A DNA stretch of 64,000 nt. Source: Vannielia litorea. GTDB lineage: Bacteria > Pseudomonadota > Alphaproteobacteria > Rhodobacterales > Rhodobacteraceae. A program made the position numbers and the translations under genes. Below, piece after piece: positions 35,799-47,512 of the stretch (position 1 is the first letter of the stretch; each line of letters starts with the position of its first letter). The notes below the pieces were generated by a model that was not told the DNA's origin, did not search any database, and worked only from the letters and a program-made list of their open reading frames with translations. The stretch is from assembly GCF_900142295.1 (NCBI RefSeq), contig NZ_FSRL01000001.1, positions 3,348,001 through 3,412,000 on the forward strand. Reading direction: 5' to 3'.

Positions 35799-36707
35799 TC
35801 AGGCAAAAAGCGCAGCCGCGTCGCGCGCCCGCATCACCGGGCGGCTCACAGGCCCGGCGGGCTGGCCCATCATCTCGGGAAAGAGCGCCTCGAGCTCGGC
35901 CCTTGTCTCGCAATCCTCGCGGGCAAAGGCCCCGCAGGGGTCAAAGCTCTCGGTCGGCACGCCCTCGGCCTCCAGAATCTCGTGGTGGTCGAGCAGAATG
36001 TGCCAGTAGCTCACCTCGCGGCAGGGCGCGAGATGCACGCCGTCATGGCCCAGCAGGCTCTTGGCCGGCACCAGCACCTCGGTCTCGCCAAAATACATCT
36101 CGGCGCGCCAGCCCTCGACCAGAATGCGGTGCTGCTGCGACACCACGAGATCGCGGGCATTGCCCAGCGTCCCGGCGCCGATCCGCACCGGCGCGAAGTT
36201 GCGCACCCCCGGCACCCGGCGCTCCCCGATCCAGCGGATCGGCTGGTGGCCGCGATCCCGGGTCTTGACCCAGTCGCCCGGCTCGAGGCTCTCGACCCGG
36301 CGCAACCCGCCCAGGCAGGCAATCTGCGTGCCGGTCACAAAACAGGGCGGGCCAAGGTCCTCCACCTCCAGCGGGCCCTGCCCGTTCACGAAGGAGCTGC
36401 CCACGAACACGCCATCCTGGAGCGTCTGCCCATCGGTGGGCGTAAACACCCGCCCGCCGTTCTGCAGGTAGAAGGTGATGCCCGTGTAGGTCACGTTGCC
36501 CACGCCGGTCACGTAGATCGTCACCGTGTCGCCCGGATAGGAGGCGGTCACATCGCTGCCGTTCACACTGTCGCCGTTGAAGCGGTCCACGTCGCCGTCG
36601 TCGTTGTTGTCGACCAGGTCCATGACCGAGAAGTTCACGAAGGTGCCCGGTGACGGCGGGTTCGCCGGGTCGAAGGTGTAAAACTGGTCTGTATATGTCG
36701 TCGGCAT
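35799..36707 (-). CDS. Hint (hedgehog/intein) domain protein
   Basis: A 302-residue protein. Residues 1-120 form a glycine-, Asp- and Asn-rich, probably calcium-binding beta region (DNNDDGDVDRFNGDSVNG). The Hint domain begins at Cys122 (CFVTGTQIACLGGLRRVESLEPGDWV) and continues with TRDRGHQPIRWIGERRV. There is no second intein splice junction, so at most N-terminal cleavage by the Cys122 thioester is expected. This is the multi-copy Hint family common in Roseobacters. Role and export route unknown; no signal peptide. Confidence 0.85.
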   Translation of the reverse strand: MPTTYTDQFYTFDPANPPSPGTFVNFSVMDLVDNNDDGDVDRFNGDSVNGSDVTASYPGDTVTIYVTGVGNVTYTGITFYLQNGGRVFTPTDGQTLQDGVFVGSSFVNGQGPLEVEDLGPPCFVTGTQIACLGGLRRVESLEPGDWVKTRDRGHQPIRWIGERRVPGVRNFAPVRIGAGTLGNARDLVVSQQHRILVEGWRAEMYFGETEVLVPAKSLLGHDGVHLAPCREVSYWHILLDHHEILEAEGVPTESFDPCGAFAREDCETRAELEALFPEMMGQPAGPVSRPVMRARDAAALFA

Positions 36708-36824
36708 CGCGGACTCGCATAACTGCCCGCCCCCACGGCGGTTACAGATTGTTTCTCGCAAGGAAACAGGACCTCCCAACGGCCGAATGTGGGCATTTTC
36801 GCCGCAATTCGGCACCTGGCCGGA

Positions 36825-36857
36825 AAAGCAGAAGGGGCGACCCGAAGGCCGCCCCTG
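36825..36857 (-). terminator. probable gltB terminator
   Basis: AGGGGCG pairs with CGCCCCT across a 10-base loop; on the minus strand it is followed by TCTGCTTTTCC. It lies about 26 bases beyond the gltB stop. The stem is short and the T-tract interrupted. Confidence 0.5.
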
Positions 36858-36882
36858 CGTTTTCCTGGCGTCGAAACCGGCT

Positions 36883-41424
<4,542 letters not shown>

Positions 41425-41435
41425 GGTGGTCTCCA

Positions 41436-42140
41436 TCACTGGCTCGCAGGCGGCTCGAAGCTCGCCTGTAGCGCGTTGCATCCGTAACGGGGCTTGAAGT
41501 CCTCGAACCCCTTTTCGCCAGGGAAGATGAACTCCCTTGGCGTGTTGTCTTCCTGCCATTCCTCGGTGCCGTCGAAGTAGCTCTCCTGCCCGAGCATGAA
41601 GAGCCGTTCCTCGCGGTAGACGTATTGCTTGCCGCTGGCCGAGAACACGAGATCGCCGTTCTCGTCGCGCGTCTCCGAGTTGACGGTGTAGGTGTGCAGC
41701 GTCACCCCGTCGATCACCTCGGTCTTGCCGGTGGCCTCGTCACGGCCTCGAGTGTTGAGCTTGACCACCTCTTCGCCGGTCTGCTCGATGGTGGTGAAGT
41801 CGTAGGTATCGACGCCGGTCTCCAGCAGCTCGGTCATGCTCACCGGGTCCGGGCCGGGCTCGTAGAGCCGCTCGCTGGTGCCGGTCTGAAAGTAGAAGGC
41901 ATCGACCCACTGGAACTCGCGGTCATAGACATGCTGGCTCACCGGCCCGTCGATGTCATGGCTGACCTCCCAGGTGGTGCCCTCCGGTGCAGCCTCGCAG
42001 CGCCAGTAGTGCGACACGGTGCAGGCCCGCGTCTGGACGGTCAGAAACCCCGCACAGCCCGCCGGCGGGCTGGTGGTCTGTGCCACGGCCCCGCCGGCGG
42101 CGGCGAGGGCGAGGGCGAGAGAGAGGAGCGCGGTCTTCAC
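41436..42140 (-). CDS. exported protein of unknown function between gltD and gltB
   Basis: A 234-residue protein with a signal peptide (cleavage after residue 20, GAVA). The mature part has cysteines in PAGCAGFLTVQTRAC and HYWRC, which could form disulfides, and is rich in beta-prone segments with many acidic residues (EWQEDNTPREFIFPGE). I know no family name. GTG start at 42140. Its stop is 9 bases before the gltB ribosome-binding region, so gltB is probably transcribed through it. The upstream region carries two GTCA-N7-TGAC palindromes and an 11-bp triple repeat. Confidence 0.72.
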   Translation of the reverse strand: MKTALLSLALALAAAGGAVAQTTSPPAGCAGFLTVQTRACTVSHYWRCEAAPEGTTWEVSHDIDGPVSQHVYDREFQWVDAFYFQTGTSERLYEPGPDPVSMTELLETGVDTYDFTTIEQTGEEVVKLNTRGRDEATGKTEVIDGVTLHTYTVNSETRDENGDLVFSASGKQYVYREERLFMLGQESYFDGTEEWQEDNTPREFIFPGEKGFEDFKPRYGCNALQASFEPPASQ

Positions 42141-42167
42141 GGGTCGTTATCTCTTTCAGCTCGTCAG

Positions 42168-42182
42168 GTCAGCCGGGCTGAC
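42168..42182. promoter_or_regulatory. GTCA-N7-TGAC inverted repeat, best palindrome
   Basis: GTCAGCCGGGCTGAC; with its flanks the palindrome extends to GGTCAGC-CGG-GCTGACC (17 bp, perfect). It lies 27 bases upstream of the start codon of the exported-protein gene that precedes gltB. Confidence 0.55.
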
Positions 42183-42216
42183 CCATTGGGGGGCGGCAGG
42201 CCTGTCAAGGTGTTGC

Positions 42217-42231
42217 GTCACCAAGGCTGAC
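42217..42231. promoter_or_regulatory. GTCA-N7-TGAC inverted repeat
   Basis: GTCACCAAGGCTGAC, perfect arms, 34 bases from the previous copy. Shares the 9-mer CAAGGCTGA with the copy in the petP promoter. Confidence 0.5.
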
Positions 42232-42248
42232 CTTTAACGTTTCGCGTA

Positions 42249-42281
42249 TGCATGGGTTGTGCATGGGTTGTGCATCACTTG
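42249..42281. repeat. three tandem 11-bp repeats
   Basis: TGCATGGGTTG twice without change, followed by TGCATCACTTG (8 of 11 identical). The period of 11 bp equals about one helical turn, so a protein could bind all three on one face of the DNA. It lies between the gltD stop and the palindromes upstream of the exported-protein gene. Confidence 0.6.
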
Positions 42282-42309
42282 TGCCTGCGACGTTTTGCCT
42301 TTTTCGTCC

Positions 42310-43746
42310 TTATTCTGCAGCCACCGCACGGGCGGCGTCGAACTTGTTCAGAATGGCCTCTGCGGCCTCCCGCCCGTCGCGGATCGCCCAGACGACAAGG
42401 CTCGCGCCCCGCTGGATGTCACCCACCGCGTAGACGTCTTCCATCGGGGTTTCATGGGTCAGGAAATCGGCCTTCACCGTACCCCAGCGCGTCACCTGAA
42501 GCTCCGGCTGGCCCCACAGCTTCGGCAGGTCCTCCGGCTCGAAGCCGAGCGCCTGAATCACCAGGTCGGCCTTTTCGATGTAATCCGCACCTTCAATGAT
42601 TTCAGGGCTTTGGCGGCCGCTGGCATCGGGGGCACCGAGCCGCATCTTCTGCACCATCACACCCTCGACGGCCTTCTCGCCGACAAACCCCTTGGGCGCG
42701 GAGAGCCAGACGAACTCCACACCTTCCTCCTCGGCATTGGCCACCTCGCGCTGGGACCCCGGCATGTTGGCCCGGTCCCGGCGATACAGGCATTTCACGC
42801 TCTTCGCGCCCTGCCGGATCGAGGTGCGCACGCAGTCCATCGCGGTGTCGCCGCCGCCGATGACCACCACGTTCTTGCCTTCCGCATTCAGCGTTCCGTC
42901 CTCGAACTCCGGCACCGTGTCGCCAAAGCTCTTTCTGTTGGAAGCGGTAAGGAAATCAATGGCTTTCACGATCCCCTTGGCGCCCACGCCGGGCGCCTGA
43001 AGCTCGCGGGTCTTGTAGACGCCGGTGGCGATGATGACCGCCCCATGGGCCTGCCGGATCTCCTCGAAAGAGATGTGCTCGCCCACGTTGCAATCGAGCC
43101 TGAAGGTCACGCCGCCGTCTTCCAGCTGCTTGTTGCGGCGCATCACCACGTCCTTCTCCAGCTTGAAGCCGGGGATGCCGTAGGTCATCAGCCCGCCCGC
43201 GCGGTCGTAGCGGTCATAGACCGTCACCTGCACGCCCGCCCGACGCAGCATGTCGGCCGCCGCAAGGCCACCGGGGCCAGCGCCGATGATGCCCACGCTC
43301 TCGGGCCGCTCCTCGAGCGGTTTCGGCGGCTCGACCCAGCCGTTTTCCCAGGCGGTATCCGTGATGTATTTCTCCACCGAGCCGATCGTCACCGTGCCGT
43401 GGCCGGACTGCTCGATCACGCAGTTGCCCTCGCAGAGCCTGTCCTGCGGGCAGATGCGACCGCAGATCTCGGGAAAGGTGTTGGTCGCCTGGCTCAGCTC
43501 GTAGGCCTCCCGCAGACGGCCCGTGGCGGTCAGGTTCAGCCAGTCGGGGATGTTGTTGTGGAGGGGGCAGTGGCTCTGGCAATAGGGCACGCCGCACTGG
43601 CTGCAGCGGCTGGATTGTTCCGCCGCGCGCTCTGCCGCAAACTCCGCGTAAATCTCTTTGAAATCATTCGAGCGTACCTTGGCCTCCCGCTTCTCGGGCA
43701 TCTGGCGTTCTAGCTCGACGAATTTCAGCATGGGCTGCTTGGCCAT
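42310..43746 (-). CDS. gltD: glutamate synthase (NADPH) small subunit
   Basis: A 478-residue flavoprotein that feeds electrons from NADPH to GltB. The N-terminal 4Fe-4S cysteines are Cys48, 51, 56, 60 (CSQCGVPYCQSHC) and Cys95, 99, 105, 109. FAD motif GAGPGG is at residues 155-160, and the NADPH motif is VVIGGGDTAMDC. The C-terminal AVGDIQRGASLVVWAIRDGREAA is typical. ATG 43746 follows GGAG. It is separated from gltB by the exported-protein gene and a 169-base regulatory gap. Confidence 0.96.
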   Translation of the reverse strand: MAKQPMLKFVELERQMPEKREAKVRSNDFKEIYAEFAAERAAEQSSRCSQCGVPYCQSHCPLHNNIPDWLNLTATGRLREAYELSQATNTFPEICGRICPQDRLCEGNCVIEQSGHGTVTIGSVEKYITDTAWENGWVEPPKPLEERPESVGIIGAGPGGLAAADMLRRAGVQVTVYDRYDRAGGLMTYGIPGFKLEKDVVMRRNKQLEDGGVTFRLDCNVGEHISFEEIRQAHGAVIIATGVYKTRELQAPGVGAKGIVKAIDFLTASNRKSFGDTVPEFEDGTLNAEGKNVVVIGGGDTAMDCVRTSIRQGAKSVKCLYRRDRANMPGSQREVANAEEEGVEFVWLSAPKGFVGEKAVEGVMVQKMRLGAPDASGRQSPEIIEGADYIEKADLVIQALGFEPEDLPKLWGQPELQVTRWGTVKADFLTHETPMEDVYAVGDIQRGASLVVWAIRDGREAAEAILNKFDAARAVAAE

Positions 43747-43799
43747 GACGTCTCCTTGTCTGTCCCCGCATCCGTACACGCAACGCGGATCGAATAAAA

Positions 43800-43814
43800 G
43801 TCAACTGAGCTGAC
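43800..43814. promoter_or_regulatory. GTCA-N7-TGAC inverted repeat
   Basis: GTCAACTGAGCTGAC, perfect arms, followed by CTATTTT. It lies 54 bases upstream of the gltD start codon, in the divergent gltD-uppP region. Confidence 0.5.
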
Positions 43815-43829
43815 CTATTTTCGCCTTCA

Positions 43830-43859
43830 GAGATAGCTGGTGAACCCTTGGCGCGTCAA
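43830..43859 (-). promoter_or_regulatory. candidate gltD promoter
   Basis: On the minus strand, TTGACG (43859-43854), an 18-base spacer and TATCTC (43835-43830). It lies between the two palindrome copies of this region. The -10 box is only a moderate match. Confidence 0.35.
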
Positions 43860-43874
43860 TTCCCCAGATTTTGT

Positions 43875-43889
43875 GTCAGTATAGCTTAC
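43875..43889. promoter_or_regulatory. GTCA-N7-TGAC-like repeat, one mismatch
   Basis: GTCAGTATAGCTTAC, where TTAC replaces TGAC, again followed by CTATTTT as at 43814. It lies 67 bases upstream of uppP. Confidence 0.4.
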
Positions 43890-43956
43890 CTATTTTCCGG
43901 CTTCCCTCCGCTTGCCTCTTCTGTAGGCTGCAAAAAAACCAGCCGGGCAGGGCACC

Positions 43957-44760
43957 ATGGAACTTTGGCAACTTCTGATTATCGCCATAATTCAAGGCAT
44001 TACCGAGTTTCTGCCGATCTCGTCCTCCGGCCACCTCATTCTTCTGCCGGGCCTCACCGGCATGAAGGACCAGGGGCAGGTCATTGATGTCGCAGTTCAC
44101 GTCGGCACCCTTTTTGCCGTCGTGCTCTACTTCCGGCGCGATGTCGCCGCCGCCGCGGTCGGCTCGCTCCGCCTCATGCGCGGCAAGGCCGACACGCCCG
44201 GCGCCCGCCTCGCAGGACTGCTGATCCTGGCAACGATTCCCGTCATCCTTTTCGGCCTCGTGCTCAAGCTCACCGGCCTTGATGACCACCTCCGCTCGAT
44301 CGCGGTCATCGGATGGACCATGCTGATCTTCGGACTTGTGCTCTACTGGGCCGACCAGAACGGCCCCGAGGTGAAGGAAGACAAGGACTGGAACCTGAAG
44401 GACGCACTCGTCATGGGGTTCTGGCAGGCCGTCGCGCTGATCCCCGGCACCTCCCGCTCCGGCATCACCATCACCGCGGCCCGACAGCTTGGCTACAAGC
44501 GCGAGGACGGGGCGAAGCTGGCCATGCTGATGTCGATCCCCACCATCGCCGCCTCGGGCATCCTGCTCGGAGCCGAGGTGATCGCCACCGCCGATGCACA
44601 GGCTGCGCGCGATGCCGGCATCGCCGCGCTCTTCGCCTTTCTATCGGCACTGCTTGCCCTGACGCTGATGATGCGCCTGCTCAGATCCGTCAGCTTCACG
44701 CCCTACGTGATCTACCGCGTCGTGCTTGGCGTCTTCCTGCTGTGGTGGGCCTACACCTGA
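43957..44760 (+). CDS. uppP: undecaprenyl-diphosphatase
   Basis: A 267-residue integral membrane phosphatase that recycles undecaprenyl diphosphate for peptidoglycan and polysaccharide synthesis. Family motifs: the glutamate-containing QGITEFLPISSSGHLIL near residues 14-30 and PGTSRSGITI near residue 165, and about eight helices. Divergent from gltD across 210 bases; convergent with the NDUFA9-like gene, 3 bases apart. Confidence 0.95.
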   Translation: MELWQLLIIAIIQGITEFLPISSSGHLILLPGLTGMKDQGQVIDVAVHVGTLFAVVLYFRRDVAAAAVGSLRLMRGKADTPGARLAGLLILATIPVILFGLVLKLTGLDDHLRSIAVIGWTMLIFGLVLYWADQNGPEVKEDKDWNLKDALVMGFWQAVALIPGTSRSGITITAARQLGYKREDGAKLAMLMSIPTIAASGILLGAEVIATADAQAARDAGIAALFAFLSALLALTLMMRLLRSVSFTPYVIYRVVLGVFLLWWAYT

Positions 44761-44763
44761 GCG

Positions 44764-45747
44764 TCAGGTCTTCAGCTTTGCCGCCGATTCCTTGATCGCG
44801 TCATACTGGCCTGAGGGGCGGAACTTCCACATGTAGTCCGGCAGCTCGGCTTCCATCGGGGTCGGCTCGATGCCCAGGGCCTCCAGACCCTTGGCGCCCT
44901 TGCTCACCACGTTGTCGACAGCGAGGCTTTTCAGCTGGTCGCGGTTGATCAGGCTGTTGGTGAAGAGCCCGCCCGTGACCGTTTGCGCGAGATCCAGACT
45001 GCCCGCCAGCAGGCGCGAAACGAAGGCCGGTTGCGGCAGGATGATCTTCTTGCGGCGGATGATCCGGAGGATCTTTTCCACCAGCGCCCGAATGGTCAGC
45101 ACCTCCGGCCCACCAAGCTCGTAAACGCCTGCAGCGGCCTGCCCCAGCGCGGCCTTTTCGGCGGCCGCGGCCACATCGTCCACGAAGACCGGCTGCACGC
45201 GGGTGCCCGCGCCGATCACCGGCATGACCGGTCCGAAGCGCGACATCGAAGCGAAGAGGTTGATGAACCCGTCCTCGGGGCCGAACATCAGCGAGGGCCG
45301 CAGGATCACCGCCCCCGGAAAGGCCTCCGTCACGGCCGCTTCGCCCTTGCCCTTGGTCCGGTAGTAGGCGCTCGGCCCGTCCACGTCGGCGCCGATGGCC
45401 GACACATGCACCAGTCCGCCGACGCCCTGCTCGGCGGCCATCCGGGCAATCCGGCCCGCGCCATCGACATGCACGGCGTCCATGTTGTTCTTGCCGTAGG
45501 TGCCACCCACGCCGACGCAGTTGATCACCAGGTCCGCGCCCTGCATCGCCTGCGCAACCGAGGCGTCATCGCGGATGTTGCAGAAGATCGGCTCGACCTG
45601 CCCCACCACGCCATAGGGGCGCAGGAACCCGGCCTCGTTGGGCCGCCGCACTGCCGCGCGCACGCGCCACCCCTGCTTGGCCAGCCTGCGGGCGATATAC
45701 CGCCCCAGAAAGCCGGAACCGCCGTAGATGGTAACGAGCTTGGACAT
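44764..45747 (-). CDS. NDUFA9-like NAD(P)-binding protein (atypical SDR)
   Basis: A 327-residue Rossmann-fold protein starting MSKLVTIYGGSGFLGRYIARRLAKQG. The glycine motif is GGSGFLG. ILRPSLMFGPEDGFINLFASM and VQPVFVDDVA match the NDUFA9 (complex I 39-kDa subunit) branch of atypical SDRs, where the protein binds NADPH structurally. Bacterial copies may serve complex I assembly or quinone biosynthesis; which one is not readable. ATG 45747 gives the normal N-terminus. Confidence 0.88.
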   Translation of the reverse strand: MSKLVTIYGGSGFLGRYIARRLAKQGWRVRAAVRRPNEAGFLRPYGVVGQVEPIFCNIRDDASVAQAMQGADLVINCVGVGGTYGKNNMDAVHVDGAGRIARMAAEQGVGGLVHVSAIGADVDGPSAYYRTKGKGEAAVTEAFPGAVILRPSLMFGPEDGFINLFASMSRFGPVMPVIGAGTRVQPVFVDDVAAAAEKAALGQAAAGVYELGGPEVLTIRALVEKILRIIRRKKIILPQPAFVSRLLAGSLDLAQTVTGGLFTNSLINRDQLKSLAVDNVVSKGAKGLEALGIEPTPMEAELPDYMWKFRPSGQYDAIKESAAKLKT

Positions 45748-45830
45748 GTCGGATGTCTCCCTTGCTGGTTGCTTTGCTGATAGCCCCACCCGCCCCGTGC
45801 GGCAAGGCGCGAATGGCCGCAGAACTGTGG

Positions 45831-45859
45831 TTGACAGCCCCGGGCGGCGCATATATCTG
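45831..45859 (+). promoter_or_regulatory. tRNA-Leu promoter
   Basis: Consensus -35 TTGACA (45831-45836), 17-base spacer, -10 TATCTG (45854-45859). The tRNA starts 17 bases after the -10 box. Confidence 0.65.
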
Positions 45860-45876
45860 CCCCTCTCACGACACCT

Positions 45877-45963
45877 GCCCAGGTGGCGGAATTGGTAGAC
45901 GCGCCAGCTTCAGGTGCTGGTGTTCGCAAGGACGTGGAGGTTCGAGTCCTCTCCTGGGCACCA
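45877..45963 (+). tRNA. tRNA-Leu (anticodon CAG)
   Basis: An 87-base class II tRNA with a long variable arm. Acceptor GCCCAGG pairs with CCTGGGC, the D-loop contains GGTAGAC, the anticodon stem CCAGC/GCTGG encloses TTCAGGT with CAG in the anticodon position, and the T-arm has GGTTCGAGTCC. CCA is encoded. A strong terminator follows. Confidence 0.97.
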
Positions 45964-45969
45964 CCGTCG

Positions 45970-46012
45970 AAAGGCCCCCGGAAGCACCGCTTTCCGGGGG
46001 CCTTCGTTTTCG
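45970..46012 (+). terminator. tRNA-Leu terminator
   Basis: AAGGCCCCCGGAA pairs perfectly with TTCCGGGGGCCTT (13 bp, 8-base loop) and is followed by CGTTTTCG. One of the strongest hairpins in the window. Confidence 0.88.
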
Positions 46013-46083
46013 GGCGGGTAACCGAACTTCAAGACATTGCCGGTTTAAGGGTGCGCGACGGACCGCACTCAGAACGAGGCCAC

Positions 46084-46806
46084 ATGCTCTTCCGCACGCC
46101 CCTGCTTGTTCTCGGGATCCTTGCCCTTCTTCCTGCCGAGGGGCTGGCCGCCGGGCCGCTCCTGGGCGGCGCACGTCCGCTCGGCACGCAACAGGGGGCC
46201 CGCGCGAGCGATGGGCCGAGCCTCTTTGCCGGGCTCGAGCAAGGCGGGCTCTTCGCGCCACTGCCTCCGCGCCGGGAGCGGGGGGGCCAAGTCCAGCTTG
46301 CCCCCCGGCGCGACCTCACCACCGAGGCTGTCTACTCGGAATGGATTCGGGGGTTGATCGCCAGGGCCGAGGCGGGGGCCGCCGGTTACGATGCCGTGGT
46401 GCTCAGCGCCACGGTCAAGCCCGCGCGCCGACCCACCGAGCTGACGCTGGCCGAGATCTACACCTGGATCGACGACACCCCCGGCCAGAACCACGCGATC
46501 GGGCGCTACCAGTTCATTCCCGTCACGCTGCGCCGCCTCGTCGAGCAGATCGGAGCGCCGCTCGATGCGCAGTTCTCTCCCGAGGTGCAGGATGCGCTGG
46601 CCGACCAGCTCCTGCGGGAGGCCGGCCTGGCCGAGCTGCTCGCCGGCACCATGCCGCGAAGGACTTTCATGAATCGCCTCGCAGCCATTTGGGCCGGGTT
46701 GCCCACCTCCTCCGGCAAGTCGCACTACCACGGGCACGCGGGCAACAAGGCAACGATGAGTTGGGCGCACTTCGAGGCCGAGATGGCAAAGTTCTTTCCT
46801 GAATGA
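46084..46806 (+). CDS. exported lambda-endolysin-like peptidoglycan lytic enzyme
   Basis: A 240-residue protein. Signal peptide (to about residue 23), a Gly/Pro-rich linker to residue 78, then a lysozyme-fold domain that I can align by eye with phage lambda R endolysin: ARAEAGAAGYDAVV (Glu96 in the catalytic position), AIGRYQFIPVTLRRL, FSPEVQDALADQLLREAG, AAIWAGLP and a late His-rich segment. Lambda R is a lytic transglycosylase; the same activity in the periplasm is inferred. ATG 46084 starts the signal peptide; open reading upstream runs into the tRNA. Confidence 0.78.
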   Translation: MLFRTPLLVLGILALLPAEGLAAGPLLGGARPLGTQQGARASDGPSLFAGLEQGGLFAPLPPRRERGGQVQLAPRRDLTTEAVYSEWIRGLIARAEAGAAGYDAVVLSATVKPARRPTELTLAEIYTWIDDTPGQNHAIGRYQFIPVTLRRLVEQIGAPLDAQFSPEVQDALADQLLREAGLAELLAGTMPRRTFMNRLAAIWAGLPTSSGKSHYHGHAGNKATMSWAHFEAEMAKFFPE

Positions 46807-46888
46807 TCCCGTTAGCCAACTGCGCAACATTTGCTTTCGTCCCGCCAAGAGCCTATCTCGGCGCAAACGGAACATGAGGCACAGGCGC

Positions 46889-47503
46889 GTGGCAAAGACC
46901 CATCTCTACAAGAACGACCTTCCCGACGGGCTCGAGCTTGGCCCGGTCGTGGCCATCGACTGCGAAACCATGGGCCTGAACCCGCACCGCGACCGTCTCT
47001 GCCTCGTCCAGATGTCGGGCGGCGACGGCAACGCGCATCTGGTCCAGATCGACAAGGGCCAGACCGAGGCTCCCAACCTGGCCGCCATGCTGGAAAACCC
47101 CGAGGCGCTGAAACTCTTCCACTTCGGTCGTTTCGACATCGCCGCCATGTATCACGCCTTCGGCGCGCTCGCGGCGCCTGTCTACTGCACCAAGATCGCC
47201 TCCAAGCTGGTGCGCACCTTCACCGACCGCCACGGGCTCAAGTACCTCTGCCAAGAGCTGATCGGCGTAGACATTTCCAAGCAGCAGCAGACCTCCGACT
47301 GGGGTGCAGCCGAGCTGTCCCAAGCGCAGCAGAGCTATGCCGCCTCCGATGTGCTTCACCTGCACCAGCTGCGCGAGGTGCTGAACGGCATGCTCGAGCG
47401 CGAGGGCCGCACCGACCTGGCCCAGGCCTGCTTCGATTTCCTGCCGACCCGCGCTCGTCTCGACCTCGCGGGCTGGCCCGAAATCGACATATTCGCCCAC
47501 TAG
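46889..47503 (+). CDS. rnd: ribonuclease D, short form
   Basis: A 204-residue DEDD-type 3'-5' exoribonuclease. The four acidic motifs are in IDCETMGL, HFGRFDIAAMY, and the final YAASDVLHL with Tyr and Asp. It lacks the C-terminal HRDC domain of E. coli RNase D, like many alphaproteobacterial homologues. I chose GTG 46889 (GAGG upstream; protein begins MAKTHLYKNDLP as relatives do); ATG 46874 adds five residues. Followed at 9 bases by kdsD. Confidence 0.9.
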   Translation: MAKTHLYKNDLPDGLELGPVVAIDCETMGLNPHRDRLCLVQMSGGDGNAHLVQIDKGQTEAPNLAAMLENPEALKLFHFGRFDIAAMYHAFGALAAPVYCTKIASKLVRTFTDRHGLKYLCQELIGVDISKQQQTSDWGAAELSQAQQSYAASDVLHLHQLREVLNGMLEREGRTDLAQACFDFLPTRARLDLAGWPEIDIFAH

Positions 47504-47512
47504 GCCGCCGCG

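Noticed and set aside
41965..41976. GTCATGGCTGAC inside the exported-protein gene as another operator copy
   Set aside because: Spacing is 4 instead of 7 and the site lies in coding sequence.
45883..46083. N-terminal extension of the endolysin-like protein into tRNA-Leu
   Set aside because: It would be translated from the tRNA and its terminator; the ATG at 46084 begins a proper signal peptide.
45877..46806. Prophage or genomic island at tRNA-Leu
   Set aside because: Only one phage-like gene is present; no integrase, no repeated tRNA 3' end and normal core genes follow directly.
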